Assembly: GCF_003610015.1 (NCBI RefSeq)
Contig: NZ_AP018933.1
Location: forward strand, 1,860,001 to 1,924,000
Direction of reading: 5' to 3'
DNA length: 64,000 nucleotides
DNA from: Zymobacter palmae
GTDB taxonomy: Bacteria > Pseudomonadota > Gammaproteobacteria > Pseudomonadales > Halomonadaceae
Of this stretch, positions 8,951 through 17,750 are shown piece after piece. The notes beneath the pieces are model-generated. The model searched no databases, was not told where the DNA came from, and saw only the letters and a program-made list of their open reading frames with translations. Both the position numbers and the translations under genes were made by a program. Numbering within the stretch: position 1 is the first letter of the stretch; every line of letters begins with the position of its first letter.

Positions 8951-8988
8951 GTGCCCGCCAAACCAAGGCGGGCAGCGTAATTAACCAT

Positions 8989-9276
8989 TCAAAGAGACCG
9001 TGGGTCGCCTCCCTGTAACAGGCAAATTCTTTTTTCCCCGCTCTCTTTTAGCCAAACGTTATTTCCTTCACGGATTCTTCCAATATAAAACACAGGATCA
9101 GACCCCATATATAATATGCAATCGTCAATGATTTCGGGAGAAACATCACTCATTCTTCTTTTTATGTAAGATATTGATACGTTTTTATTGCCTTCTGCAT
9201 CCTTGCTTTCTACGACTGAGTTAATAACTAACAATATTTTGTCCACTACATCATCAGGAGCATTTAACATAGTCAT
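8989..9276 (-). CDS. Hypothetical protein, 95 residues
   Basis: No family was recognised. The protein is acidic, with an N-terminal helix (DDVVDKILLVINSVVES) and a predicted small helix-strand C-terminal half containing SYIKRRMSDVSPEIIDD, which could be a winged-helix-like segment. A good ribosome site (AAGAGG) precedes the ATG, so it is likely expressed. It is on the opposite strand to the tail genes and 14 bases downstream of the integrase remnant. Its low GC fits the accessory region. Confidence 0.5.
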   Translation of the reverse strand: MTMLNAPDDVVDKILLVINSVVESKDAEGNKNVSISYIKRRMSDVSPEIIDDCILYMGSDPVFYIGRIREGNNVWLKESGEKRICLLQGGDPRSL

Positions 9277-9290
9277 ATAATACCTCTTGC

Positions 9291-9539
9291 TTAATAAATT
9301 TTTGAGTTATCAAGATAATCCGCATACCACTGCATCATTGCCGTGCGCTGATCTACGTATGCAGCCTTGTTGTAGACGCCAGCAGTGCCGGGCTCAACGT
9401 GAGCCAGCTGCGCCTCCACATAGTCACGATTCCAACCATGCTCTCGTAACAGGGTAGACACTGTATAGTACCAGCCATAGCTTCTGTTTTTCCTACAGCG
9501 CATTGACCTGCATCTATTACGGTGCCACATTGATATCAC
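9291..9539 (-). pseudogene. C-terminal remnant of a P4-type tyrosine integrase
   Basis: The last 55 residues (STLLREHGWNRDYVEAQLAH, then a short loop and YNKAAY, then QWYADYLD) align with the end of P4-type phage integrases. The usual HGFRA motif is degraded to YGWYY, so the catalytic His and Arg of the H-x-x-R box are gone, though the LAH box and the YNKA tyrosine region remain. No upstream coding sequence for the catalytic core or arm-binding domain is found, so the gene is both truncated and mutated. It reads away from the tRNA-Gly at 13284-13359, the orientation expected for an int gene once next to that attachment site. Confidence 0.75.
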
Positions 9540-9573
9540 AAACAGTCGCTTCTATCCTTAGCAACCATACTCC

Positions 9574-9590
9574 TGTACACCCACGTGTAC
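9574..9590. promoter_or_regulatory. GTGTAC inverted repeat, possible integrase arm site (copy A)
   Basis: TGTACACCCACGTGTAC is an inverted repeat of GTACAC around CCAC. A near copy lies inverted at 13151-13169 beside the tRNA-Gly. Such repeats occur near integrase genes as protein-binding arms; that function is inference. Confidence 0.4.
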
Positions 9591-9668
9591 CCTAGGGCAC
9601 AAAATAAAACCTAACCAATTGTTTTTATTAAAAATTACCATCCCCACGCTCGGCACCAATACGAAGAA

Positions 9669-9704
9669 AGCCCCGTAACTTTAAAGTTTACGGGGCTTTT
9701 TTTA
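9669..9704. terminator. Bidirectional terminator
   Basis: Arms AGCCCCGTAAACT-like and AGTTTACGGGGCT form a long stem followed by a seven-T run on the + strand, with an A-rich 5' flank giving possible activity on the other strand. Confidence 0.8.
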
Positions 9705-9917
9705 TTTGATCCTGTAGCAAAACATCGCTTCAATACTCTTATGCTTTTTCATCTTCATTTTTTTATGACATTTCTGCAGGAAACCATATTAGATTAGCAT
9801 GTTATTTTTGTTTTTATTAAAATACTGCACGAAAGTACAGTTCCTGTTGGATGACAACTTGTTATTAACAAAGTATTATTAAAAAGCAATTTTACTAGAA
9901 AAATAGAGGGATTCAGT

Positions 9918-10373
9918 ATGTCACGTTTAGAATTCGATGGGATGCAAAAAACTATTACTCTTTACAATGCGAAAGAAGAGGCTGTAGGGAAGTGGGAAGC
10001 TCAAAATATTATTGATTCTAGTGTAAAAGACATGCGTCACCTGCCTGACAAAACATATATGATTCAAGATACGCATGCTCCACACTTGCATTTTGATCAT
10101 CCGGAAAAAGACACTTTCAATGGTGAATATGGGGTTTACGGAATCGTAAGGTTTTATACTCCCAAAACAAAAAATACTAAAAAGCATGAAGGAATTGGCG
10201 TTCATGCTGGTAGAGAACATTATTATCGTAAGCCTGGGCCTCAGCACCCAACTTTTGGGTGCATTAGAACAGTTGAAGTAGCCATGAAAGCAATAAAAGA
10301 ATTAATGCAGGAAGATACATTGCAAACAATAACTGTTATAAACAACAATGCTGCCAAGAAGAGCAAGAAATGA
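9918..10373 (+). CDS. L,D-transpeptidase-like (Tlde1/YkuD-type) antibacterial effector, copy 1
   Basis: The 151-residue protein has the order of small L,D-transpeptidase effectors: MSRLEFDGMQ and ITLYNAKEEAVGKWEA (the xLxLY..xGxxxGxW strand pair), DMRHLPDKTYMIQD (IPxGxY-like), YGIVRFY, then VHAG with catalytic His96 and TFGCIRT with Cys115 and Arg117. His-x18-Cys matches the YkuD active-site spacing. There is no signal peptide, so it must be delivered by another machine; the fold would cut or alter peptidoglycan peptides in a target periplasm. It overlaps the next gene by 4 bases, and that gene encodes an exported protein, as for an effector/immunity pair. A paralogue lies at 54221. Confidence 0.75.
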   Translation: MSRLEFDGMQKTITLYNAKEEAVGKWEAQNIIDSSVKDMRHLPDKTYMIQDTHAPHLHFDHPEKDTFNGEYGVYGIVRFYTPKTKNTKKHEGIGVHAGREHYYRKPGPQHPTFGCIRTVEVAMKAIKELMQEDTLQTITVINNNAAKKSKK

Positions 10374-10807
10374 AAAAAATAATTTTATTATTTATATCAA
10401 TATTTTTTATATCCACTACTTTACATGCAAAAGAGTGTACACAATCTATTTTAGATGAAGCTGATAAAAACGCAGGAGATTTTAAAAGTTGGGAAAATGT
10501 GTATGAATACAGTAAAAAATATGGCGAATGTATAGGTTCAGATACACAAGAAAGTGTATCTGAGGGCGTGGTGCGTATATTGGCAGACAACTGGGAGCAA
10601 CTGCATACATTAAAAATGTTGATTAACAAAGATAAAAAATTTGAAAGATTCATTATAGACAATATAAGTAGCACAGTACTTGAAGATGATTTGTTAAAAA
10701 TATATGATTTAGCAAAAAAACAGTGTCCGTCTGATTCATCAAGGTTGTGTAAAAGAATTAGCAATAAGGCAATAAAAGCATATAAAGAAATCAACGGTAT
10801 TAATTAA
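10370..10807 (+). CDS. Periplasmic immunity protein for effector copy 1
   Basis: The 145-residue product has a Sec signal peptide (MKKIILLFISIFF, cleavage near LHA/KE about residue 20). The mature part is helical, with a Trp/Tyr-rich motif (SWENVYEYSKKYGEC), a DNWEQLHTL helix, DKKFERFIIDNI, and paired Cys residues (KQCPS and RLCKR) likely to form disulfides. The same pattern is found in the partner of the second effector at 54664. Family type (small exported protein directly after a cytoplasmic peptidoglycan-active toxin) supports an immunity role. The start ATG overlaps the effector stop (ATGA), so translation is coupled. Very low GC suggests transfer. Confidence 0.7.
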   Translation: MKKIILLFISIFFISTTLHAKECTQSILDEADKNAGDFKSWENVYEYSKKYGECIGSDTQESVSEGVVRILADNWEQLHTLKMLINKDKKFERFIIDNISSTVLEDDLLKIYDLAKKQCPSDSSRLCKRISNKAIKAYKEINGIN

Positions 10808-10825
10808 AAGTTATCTCAATCCTAA

Positions 10826-10852
10826 GCCCAGCTATCAAGCTGGGTCTTTTAT
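10826..10852 (+). terminator. Terminator of effector/immunity operon 1
   Basis: GCCCAGC and GCTGGGT arms around TATCAA, followed by a T-rich stretch, lie 18 bases after the immunity gene. Confidence 0.8.
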
Positions 10853-10925
10853 TTATAAAAACGTTAGATAAAAAGAAAGAACGACATAAAAACACATAAA
10901 AATAACATAGGAATATTTTTATTAT

Positions 10926-12034
10926 TGGCGGTTGCCAGTTCTGAGTGCAACACCCCGTTATTTAGTGGGTGGCCGCCTTTTTATTTTCCGTTGCCAGCAT
11001 CACCTTTGTTAATCGCTCTATCGGGCACTTAAACCCAAAACGCTTACGCGGACGCATGTTCAGCGACAACGCGATCTCATCCAGCTCCGCTTGGCTATAC
11101 ACCGATAGATCGGTCCCTTTCGGTAGATACTGGCGGATCAAGCCATTGATGTTCTCGTTAGCACCGCGCTGCCAGGGGCTGTGGGGATCACAGAAGTAGA
11201 TGCCAACGCCTGTATTCTGGGTAATTTCAGCGTGGCGGGCCATTTCTTTACCCTGGTCATACGTCATCGTCTTGCGCAGTGAGAGTGGCATTCGATTCAG
11301 TGCAGCACATCCCTCTACGGCGGCCGTGGCCGTCGCGCCGTTCATTTTGACCAGCATCACATAGCCACTGGTCAACTCCACCAGCGTACCTACCGCTGAG
11401 GCGTTATTTTTACCTTTGATCAGATCGCCCTCCCAATGCCCCGGGATAACGCGTTTATGGACCTCGGGGGGACGCAAATGAATGCTGACTCGCTCAGGAA
11501 TCTGGCCGCGCCGATCAACACCACCTGTACGAGGTTTCCGCTGGCTGCGACCGTGACGAAGGCAGTGAATCAGCTCATGACGCAACTGTCCGACAGGCAA
11601 CGCATAAATGGCGGTGTAGATCGTTTCTTTGCACACATAAGCGTCGCGTAGTGAGGGAATATCCATCGTCTTTAACTGGCCTGCAATCTGCTCAGGAGAA
11701 AGGTACTTCTTGAGCATGTGGGTGATCAGTTCGAAGCGCTCTTTACCGGGCAATAGCTTACGCTTGGGACGGCATAATAAGCGGCGGTAGTGTCGATTAT
11801 CCTGCGCTTTATTCGCTTGATAGTGCTGGCGAGTACGCGCATGGCGACGCACTTCACTGCTAATGGTGGAGGGTGCACGCTTGAGAAGCTTTGCGATGGC
11901 TCGAAAACTCATCTGTTGAGCAAGAGCGACCTGTAACGTGGACCGTTCCGTCATGGTAAGTTCACAATAGGACATGGACAACACCTTATCGTATTAATGC
12001 GTTAAGGTGTTGCAATCAGAATTGGCGACGGCCA
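10926..12034. mobile_element. IS30-family insertion sequence, apparently complete
   Basis: About 1.1 kb bounded by imperfect inverted repeats of roughly 29 bp: the left end begins TGGCGGTTGCCAGTTCTGAG and the right end, read inwards, TGGCCGTCGCCAATTCTGAT; both continue to GCAACACC. One intact transposase gene fills the interior. The short target duplication expected for this family is not obvious, so the exact ends may be off by a few bases. It separates effector pair 1 from the broken luxR. Confidence 0.75.
10962..11984 (-). CDS. IS30-family transposase
   Basis: The 340-residue protein carries an N-terminal helix-turn-helix (LAQQMSFRAIAKLLKRAPST) and the IS30 DDE core: GHWEGDLIKG (first Asp), MTYDQGKEM (second Asp) and ANENINGLIRQYLPKG (Glu). 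All three catalytic residues and the full length are present, so it may still be active. The stop lies about 30 bases inside the left inverted repeat. Confidence 0.95.
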   Translation of the reverse strand: MLSMSYCELTMTERSTLQVALAQQMSFRAIAKLLKRAPSTISSEVRRHARTRQHYQANKAQDNRHYRRLLCRPKRKLLPGKERFELITHMLKKYLSPEQIAGQLKTMDIPSLRDAYVCKETIYTAIYALPVGQLRHELIHCLRHGRSQRKPRTGGVDRRGQIPERVSIHLRPPEVHKRVIPGHWEGDLIKGKNNASAVGTLVELTSGYVMLVKMNGATATAAVEGCAALNRMPLSLRKTMTYDQGKEMARHAEITQNTGVGIYFCDPHSPWQRGANENINGLIRQYLPKGTDLSVYSQAELDEIALSLNMRPRKRFGFKCPIERLTKVMLATENKKAATH

Positions 12035-12362
12035 TTGAAAAAACTCGTTTACTGACAATATATCCCCATTCTCTTCTATTCCACTAGCTAGCAATCTGCA
12101 TACTCAAGTCGACAATAATTATCTGATGTATCCATAGCCTTTTGAGAATCCCCTCCTCAATATAACTTTTAATAGATATGTAAATTAATATGCGCATGCC
12201 CCCTTTCACCCCAAGCCAGGCAGTCTTTATTATAAGCCCCTTTAAATAACATTCAGCATAAATCAAGATATATTGTGCTAACTGGCTCTTGGTCCAGTAG
12301 CTAGACCTGTTCATATTTATTTATGGTAATTACTATCCTGAACATTTAATGGACAAGATAAA
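12035..12362. other. AT-rich stretch with no recognised gene
   Basis: Neither strand shows a credible coding region. It probably contained the promoter of the broken luxR that follows. No clear repeat or terminator was seen. Confidence 0.5.
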
Positions 12363-13056
12363 ATGAACAGCTCATGACAAATAGATTTATTTAACAGACT
12401 TAATGATTCAACAAATATGCAGGATGTTCTAGATTCTGCTTTGAAAACAACGAGAAATTTTGGTTTTGAATTCTGTAGATGGCGATCAAAGCTGCCAACG
12501 CCGTTTTTCCGTGATGAATAGCAATGAAGACAGACTGACTCAGGAAAGAGAGAGTGGCCACTATGATGACGCTCCTGCTGTAAAACACTGCGCCACCTCT
12601 AATGATCCCTTTTTCTGGAAGGGAACAACAGAAGACGAGGCGTTTCTGAAAGCCCCTGCATTATTTGAGGAATATTACTCTACAGGACACTTTGCCGGGT
12701 GGGCACAGTCGGTTGTCGAAAATCGCAATATGTTCAGCATGTTCTACGTCGACAGTAAATCTAGAATGACCACAGATGACATTCAACATGTTGACTTGAA
12801 ACTGCAGTGGGTAGCCACCGCTGTTTTATGCAAAATGCATCAAATTCGGCTACAGCCTGACATACAGCTTTACGAACGTGAAAAGGAAGTATTGCGATGG
12901 TCCGGCGATGGAAAGACGGCCTCAGAAATCAGCCAAATACTCAAGTTGAGTAGAAGCACCATAAATTTTCATATGCGCAGCGCAATGTTCAAACTCAGTG
13001 CGCCAAACAAAACCGCAGCGGTTATCAACGCGATCTATCTTGGTCTTTTGAATTGA
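12363..13056 (+). pseudogene. Broken LuxR-family regulator (paralogue of the 49-52 kb cluster)
   Basis: Reading from ATG 12363 gives MNSS, a TGA at 12375 where relatives have Trp, then QIDLFNRL..NMQDVLDSA and FEFCRWRSKL up to a TAG at 12519. Relatives continue through this point, and the continuation here is in another frame (SNEDRLTQERESGHYDDAP onward from about 12520). So there is one nonsense change and one frameshift. The C-terminal helix-turn-helix (EKEVLRWSGDGKTASEIS, then STINFHMRSAM) is intact. An internal ATG at 12460 or 12511 could still give a truncated protein of up to 198 residues, lacking the first third of the ligand domain. Confidence 0.8.
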
Positions 13057-13150
13057 TAAAAGTACGGTGAGACCCACCGGTTAATGGGTATTGTCTTATC
13101 TGAGATGCTGAGACCGTTTCGTGTATACCTGCCCCTGGCTAAGCACCTCA

Positions 13151-13169
13151 GTGTACAGATGGGTGTACA
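13151..13169. promoter_or_regulatory. GTGTAC repeat near tRNA-Gly, possible integrase arm site (copy B)
   Basis: GTGTACAGATGGGTGTACA on this strand is a near inverted copy of the site at 9574. It lies about 115 bases from the 3' end of tRNA-Gly, where the attachment arm of a tRNA-targeting integrase would be. Confidence 0.4.
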
Positions 13170-13283
13170 CGCATATTGCCATGAGTGGGCATAGAATATG
13201 CGACATATGGGGGCAAGGATACCGAAGAAACCCTTATACAGAGTGCTCACGGCGATACTAGGAAAGCGTTGGGAAGTAAACAT

Positions 13284-13359
<76 letters not shown>

Positions 13360-13505
13360 TTAAAAGGAAGGAGCACTGATAACAGTGCGAAACAGAGATT
13401 ACCAGCAAACCTTTACCAGCGCAAACGGTAGGCGGGCCTCTTTCCCAAAGGGATAGCCCTCCTACCGCGTACTATCGAGTGTCACTCAGATCATGGTGTA
13501 CTACA

Positions 13506-15740
13506 TCAGAATGCGTACTCTGCGCTGACACCCACATTTCTACCTGGCTGCGAGTAACGTTCTACGCCCGAATAGCTCGATGATAACCCCCGCACGTCAT
13601 CCCAAACCCAGTAGCGTTTGTCCAGCAGGTTGAAGACGCCACCACGCACAGTCAGATGTTCGCCGATCTTCACATGTCCGGTTAGGTCGTAAAGCTGATA
13701 AGCCGATGGCGCATACTGCGCACTGCCGGCATCGTACTGGCTGACATGGTTGACGTAGGTGGCTGCCAGTTCCCCACCCCAGCGATGGCTTGGTGCGTCA
13801 TAACCAGCAGCTACCACAGCCTGTGCGGGTGGAATGGACTGGATGCTCGTTCCCTGCTCAAGGTTCTTGCCTTCGATATAGGCAGCTGCCATGCGACCGT
13901 ACCACCCTTCACTCGCGCCAAAGGCGCGGTGCAGATCTAGGCGTCCCTTGAACTCAACGCCGCGAATAAGTGCGCGATCAAGGTTCAGCGAGGTGTATTC
14001 ACCAAGGGGATAGTTGGCCGTATCAAGGCTTACCGCTGTCTGCGTTTCGATAAAATTGCGGTAGTCGGTATAGAAGCCGGTTACTTCGCTTTCACCGAGC
14101 GCCCCATTGAACCTTACTCCTGCTTCCACGAAACGACTGTGCTCGGGTTTCAGATCGGGGTTAGCCACGATACGGTACCCACGACCACTGTCGTAGTCGT
14201 AATACAGCTCTTCATAGGAAGGTGCTCGGAAGCCCACGCCACTCTTGCCGAACAACTGTACGCTCGGGGTCAGATTCCAGGTTCCCCCCAGCTGACCGGT
14301 AACGGCACGCCCCTCTGCTCCGCTGTAGTCCTGAGAAGTCAATTCATCGCGGTGAAGATCGTAGCGATAGCGATCAAAGCGAATCGCGGGCGTTAGTGAC
14401 CCGCGGTCATCCGCCAGCGACAAACGATCCTGCACATAGAGACCTACACGTGTCGCCGCTCCCGGTGGAGAGAAGCGTCCCACCGTATCGGCCCCCGTGG
14501 TCTTGTTGAAGTCATGGTTCAGGCTATCGTACTGGTCTCGCTTAAGGGTGACGCCGTAAGCGATCTGCTGTGGTATGGCCGTATCTAGATGGCGCACCAG
14601 ATCCAATTTCAGCTGCCAGCTACGCTGCGTAAAATAACGATCGACCAGACGTGGATAGGCATTGGTGCCACTGCCGTAATTCATTGCGCTATCGTTGACA
14701 GTACGCGTTCTTTGCCAGTCGAGACGCCAGTGCACTTCGTCAAACAGTGTGGTATCCAACAACACGTCTTGATAAAGCCCCAGCCGCTCGCGCGTGACTG
14801 AATCATCCGTCATGTAGTCGCGGTAGGTACTGGTTTCCGATGAATACAGATGGCGTTCCGATGAAGAACGGTATTTCTGAGCCACGACGCCGATACGCTG
14901 GCTGTCTGTATGTTTCTGCAGCTTGAACAGGACATCGTAATTGCCGATATCACCCGTATCGGGTGTCGTGCGCGCACTGCCGCTGGTGCTGTCACTTCGC
15001 CCTGAGCCTGTATGGCTTTCGGAGGGGCTCCCCTTGCGGTGCGTCAGGACCAGCATGGATTCCAGATCGCCTCGCCTTCTGGCCAGTGTCGTACTTTCAA
15101 AGAACGTACGACTATCGCTGCGGTACCCCCCCTTCACGCTGGCGTAGGTGTCGTCTCCTTCAAGCGACAGCACATCTTCCGGCGATTTAAGACGCATGTT
15201 CACTACGCCACCGAACCCTGAACCGGCAATGGCATCGCCCCCTTTCACGATTGAGATATTGGAAAGCGACTCGATATCGGTATTGACGCGCCCACTGCTC
15301 AGGTACGTGGAGGTCGGGCCATAGCGTTCGGCCATGTCTAGGCCGTCAAGATCGATGGCAACCCGGTTGCCATCCAACCCCCGGACATTGAACCCTTCTT
15401 GCCCGAAACGGCCTTTGCTCGTCACCAGCACGCCAGGTTCGTAACGCGTCACGTCCGCAATCGAGCTGGCGATCTGATCGGCCATCTGTTCTGCACTCAT
15501 GCTGGCTGTTGCGCTCTGTTCTTTTGATACCTGTTGAACGGGCGAGGTGGATAGCAATCGTTTAGCCGTCACCAGAAACGTCGTATCACTTTCACTGGCC
15601 GAGGATGCAGAAACAGACGATTGATGTGCCGTTTCCGCCGCACGGGCCCCATGTAGGGGAAGCGCCACTATCAGCGACGAAAATGTCAGCGGTAGCAAAC
15701 GAGAGCTTGAGGTTGGCTTGGTCAAGGCTGATCGCGTCAT
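13506..15740 (-). CDS. hmuR: TonB-dependent heme/hemoglobin receptor
   Basis: The 744-residue protein starts with a signal peptide (cleavage near ARA/AE, about residue 35), has the plug domain with YEPGVLVTSKGRFGQEGFNV and the VNMRLKSPED end of plug, then the beta-barrel ending in an aromatic residue (SAEYAF). This is the layout of TonB-dependent outer-membrane heme receptors, which import heme using TonB energy. A TonB-box-like DTTFLVTAKR lies near residue 55. It diverges from the heme ABC transporter genes and shares a Fur-like site with them. The exact substrate (heme, hemoglobin or transferrin) cannot be settled here. Confidence 0.85.
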   Translation of the reverse strand: MTRSALTKPTSSSRLLPLTFSSLIVALPLHGARAAETAHQSSVSASSASESDTTFLVTAKRLLSTSPVQQVSKEQSATASMSAEQMADQIASSIADVTRYEPGVLVTSKGRFGQEGFNVRGLDGNRVAIDLDGLDMAERYGPTSTYLSSGRVNTDIESLSNISIVKGGDAIAGSGFGGVVNMRLKSPEDVLSLEGDDTYASVKGGYRSDSRTFFESTTLARRRGDLESMLVLTHRKGSPSESHTGSGRSDSTSGSARTTPDTGDIGNYDVLFKLQKHTDSQRIGVVAQKYRSSSERHLYSSETSTYRDYMTDDSVTRERLGLYQDVLLDTTLFDEVHWRLDWQRTRTVNDSAMNYGSGTNAYPRLVDRYFTQRSWQLKLDLVRHLDTAIPQQIAYGVTLKRDQYDSLNHDFNKTTGADTVGRFSPPGAATRVGLYVQDRLSLADDRGSLTPAIRFDRYRYDLHRDELTSQDYSGAEGRAVTGQLGGTWNLTPSVQLFGKSGVGFRAPSYEELYYDYDSGRGYRIVANPDLKPEHSRFVEAGVRFNGALGESEVTGFYTDYRNFIETQTAVSLDTANYPLGEYTSLNLDRALIRGVEFKGRLDLHRAFGASEGWYGRMAAAYIEGKNLEQGTSIQSIPPAQAVVAAGYDAPSHRWGGELAATYVNHVSQYDAGSAQYAPSAYQLYDLTGHVKIGEHLTVRGGVFNLLDKRYWVWDDVRGLSSSYSGVERYSQPGRNVGVSAEYAF

Positions 15741-15803
15741 GGGGTTACATTCACTTGTGATGTCGACAGGAAAGGCACGCTAGGCGGCCCGTGCACTTTT
15801 TCT

Positions 15804-15822
15804 AATGAGAAATATTATCATT
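15804..15822. promoter_or_regulatory. Fur-box-like operator
   Basis: AATGAGAAATATTATCATT is an imperfect dyad with AATGA/TCATT arms, close to the 19-bp Fur consensus. It lies between the divergent receptor and hmuTUV genes, where iron repression of both arms would be expected. Confidence 0.7.
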
Positions 15823-15897
15823 AGCATTTACACGGTAGCGTAATTCGTTTTCAATGTGTACCGTTTTAGTCAACATTGAATTGGCAGGAAGCATCAG

Positions 15898-16761
15898 ATG
15901 AAAAGAACGGCTCAAAGGGTTTCACGCTGGTTGCATGCCAGCGCGTTCGCGATCGCTATGCTCAGTGCTACGGCACAGGCTGCCCCCAATCGAACGGTAG
16001 CCATTGGTGGAGATGTTACAGAAATCATCGCGGCACTGGGCCAGACCCGCCAACTGGTCGGGCGTGATGATACGGGGACGTACCCCGCCGAGATAGCAGC
16101 GCTGCCTTCGGTAGGCTATATGCGCCAGCTGACACTGGAAGGCATGCTATCGCTGCACCCTCGCATATTGCTGGTGAGCGAAGCCGCTCAGCCCACAGAG
16201 GTGATAGATCAGCTGACGGGGAGCGGCTTGCGAGTCGTCCGCATTCCGGCCAGGCATGACTTGCCTTCAATCGTACGTAAGGTCGAACTGATCGCCGAGG
16301 CGCTCGGCGATCAGGCACAAGGACGGACACTTGCGGCTCGTCTGAAAGCACAGATCCAGCAGGTAGAGGCACTGCCCAAGCTCTCGGTTCGTCCACTGTA
16401 TCTCATGAGCCACGGCGGCGGTGCGCCGATGGTAGCAGGCCACGGTACGGCGGCCGAGGCGGCCCTGACACTGGCAGGCGTCAACACGAATGCGCTTCCT
16501 GACATTAACGGCTACCGACGACTGGGCAGTGAATCACTCAGCACGCTGAACCCCAGCGTCATCATCGTTCCCACCGCGACGCTGAAAACTATGGGTGGTG
16601 CCGCCGAGTTATGGGCCATTCCCGGAATGAACACGACTGAGGCGGGGCGACATCAACGGCTGGTCGTCGTTGATGAGCAAGCGTTGTTAGGGTTCGGTGA
16701 GCGAACACCTGCTGCCTTGCTGACCCTGCATGCGGACCTTGTCCATCAGGCGGCACCATGA
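15898..16761 (+). CDS. hmuT: Hemin ABC transporter, periplasmic binding protein
   Basis: The 287-residue protein has a signal peptide (about residues 1-29, ending AQA/AP) and the PBP fold used for heme and siderophores: RTVAIGGDVTEIIAALGQTR at the N-terminus, GRDDTGTYPAEIAALPSVGY, and the HPRILLVSEAAQ strand. It would carry heme from the receptor to HmuUV. It overlaps hmuU by 4 bases (ATGA), consistent with coupled translation in hmuTUV. Confidence 0.88.
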   Translation: MKRTAQRVSRWLHASAFAIAMLSATAQAAPNRTVAIGGDVTEIIAALGQTRQLVGRDDTGTYPAEIAALPSVGYMRQLTLEGMLSLHPRILLVSEAAQPTEVIDQLTGSGLRVVRIPARHDLPSIVRKVELIAEALGDQAQGRTLAARLKAQIQQVEALPKLSVRPLYLMSHGGGAPMVAGHGTAAEAALTLAGVNTNALPDINGYRRLGSESLSTLNPSVIIVPTATLKTMGGAAELWAIPGMNTTEAGRHQRLVVVDEQALLGFGERTPAALLTLHADLVHQAAP

Positions 16762-17750
16762 AGACAAGCATTTGTGCTCAGCGGGTGATGCTGCTGCTGG
16801 GGATCACCTTAGTGGGGGCTGTCGCTATCGGAGCCTGTAGTGGTGCACTAGGGCTACCGCTATCCCTTGATCTGGACAACCCTCAATGGCGATTGTGGTG
16901 GCAACTGCGCTTCCCTCGTGTGCTGCTGGGGCTCTTGATCGGCGCCATGCTGGCAGCGGGAGGAACCGCCATGCAGGGACTGTTCCGTAACCCATTGGCT
17001 GATCCGACGCTGCTGGGACAAGCCAATGGTGCCGCTCTGGCTGTCGCGCTATGGGTCGTGGTATTCGACAACCTGCAACTCGACCTGCCGCTTCCGATGC
17101 AGGCTATAGCCGGGTTCATTGGTGCACTGGCCGTCAGCCTGATCATCTTCCATCGAGGCCGCCATCATCAAGGCCCCAGCGCTATGACAATGCTGCTACT
17201 GACCGGAATGGCCATCAGCATTCTTGCGGGCGCCATCAGCGGTCTGCTGGCATTTCTGGCCAGCGATGAACAACTGCGGCAACTCAGCCTGTGGGGCATG
17301 GGCAGTCTCGCCCACGCACCGTGGTCAGCCGCCATCGTGGCACTCATCATCATTCCACTGGCATTGCTCGCACTGCTGAAGAGCGCACCTGGCTTGGACC
17401 TGATGCAGCTGGGCGAGCATACCGCCTATACCGCAGGACTCGATACAGCTCACCTCAAGCGCCGTGTCATTCTGGCCACGTCGCTGGGTGTCGGTTTGAG
17501 CGTCGCGCTCGCCGGCATCATCGGCTTTCTGGGACTGGTGATTCCTCATGCCCTCAGGCTGTTGCTGGGACCCAGCCATCGCTATCTCATGCCGGCGTCG
17601 ATGCTGGCCGGAGCGACACTGCTGGTTATGGCGGATGCGCTAGCCCGTACGCTCATCCTTCCTGCCGAACTGCCCGTCGGCCTGTTGATCAGCTTGCTGG
17701 GAGGCCCTTATTTCTTGTGGCAGCTGCGCCCGATAGGAAGAACCGCATGA
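16758..17750 (+). CDS. hmuU: Hemin ABC transporter permease
   Basis: The 330-residue, highly hydrophobic protein belongs to the FecCD permease family, with about ten membrane helices. Typical markers are FPRVLLGLLIGAMLAAGGTAMQGLFRNPLADP in two adjacent stretches, LLTGMAIS, and GIIGFLGLVIPHALRLLLGP, the ATPase-contact segment. It imports heme across the inner membrane together with HmuV. The stop overlaps the hmuV start (ATGA). Confidence 0.92.
   Translation: MKTSICAQRVMLLLGITLVGAVAIGACSGALGLPLSLDLDNPQWRLWWQLRFPRVLLGLLIGAMLAAGGTAMQGLFRNPLADPTLLGQANGAALAVALWVVVFDNLQLDLPLPMQAIAGFIGALAVSLIIFHRGRHHQGPSAMTMLLLTGMAISILAGAISGLLAFLASDEQLRQLSLWGMGSLAHAPWSAAIVALIIIPLALLALLKSAPGLDLMQLGEHTAYTAGLDTAHLKRRVILATSLGVGLSVALAGIIGFLGLVIPHALRLLLGPSHRYLMPASMLAGATLLVMADALARTLILPAELPVGLLISLLGGPYFLWQLRPIGRTA

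Larger units (their letters stand above)
9540..9917. other. Intergenic stretch between integrase remnant and effector gene
   Basis: No gene was found. It contains a GTGTAC inverted-repeat site (9574-9590) and one strong terminator (9669-9704). The 200 bases before the effector gene are very AT-rich and probably hold its promoter. Confidence 0.6.

Noticed and set aside
17291-17746. Possible N-terminal extension of hmuV
   Set aside because: This open stretch lies inside hmuU in another frame; the ATG overlapping the hmuU stop gives the family length.
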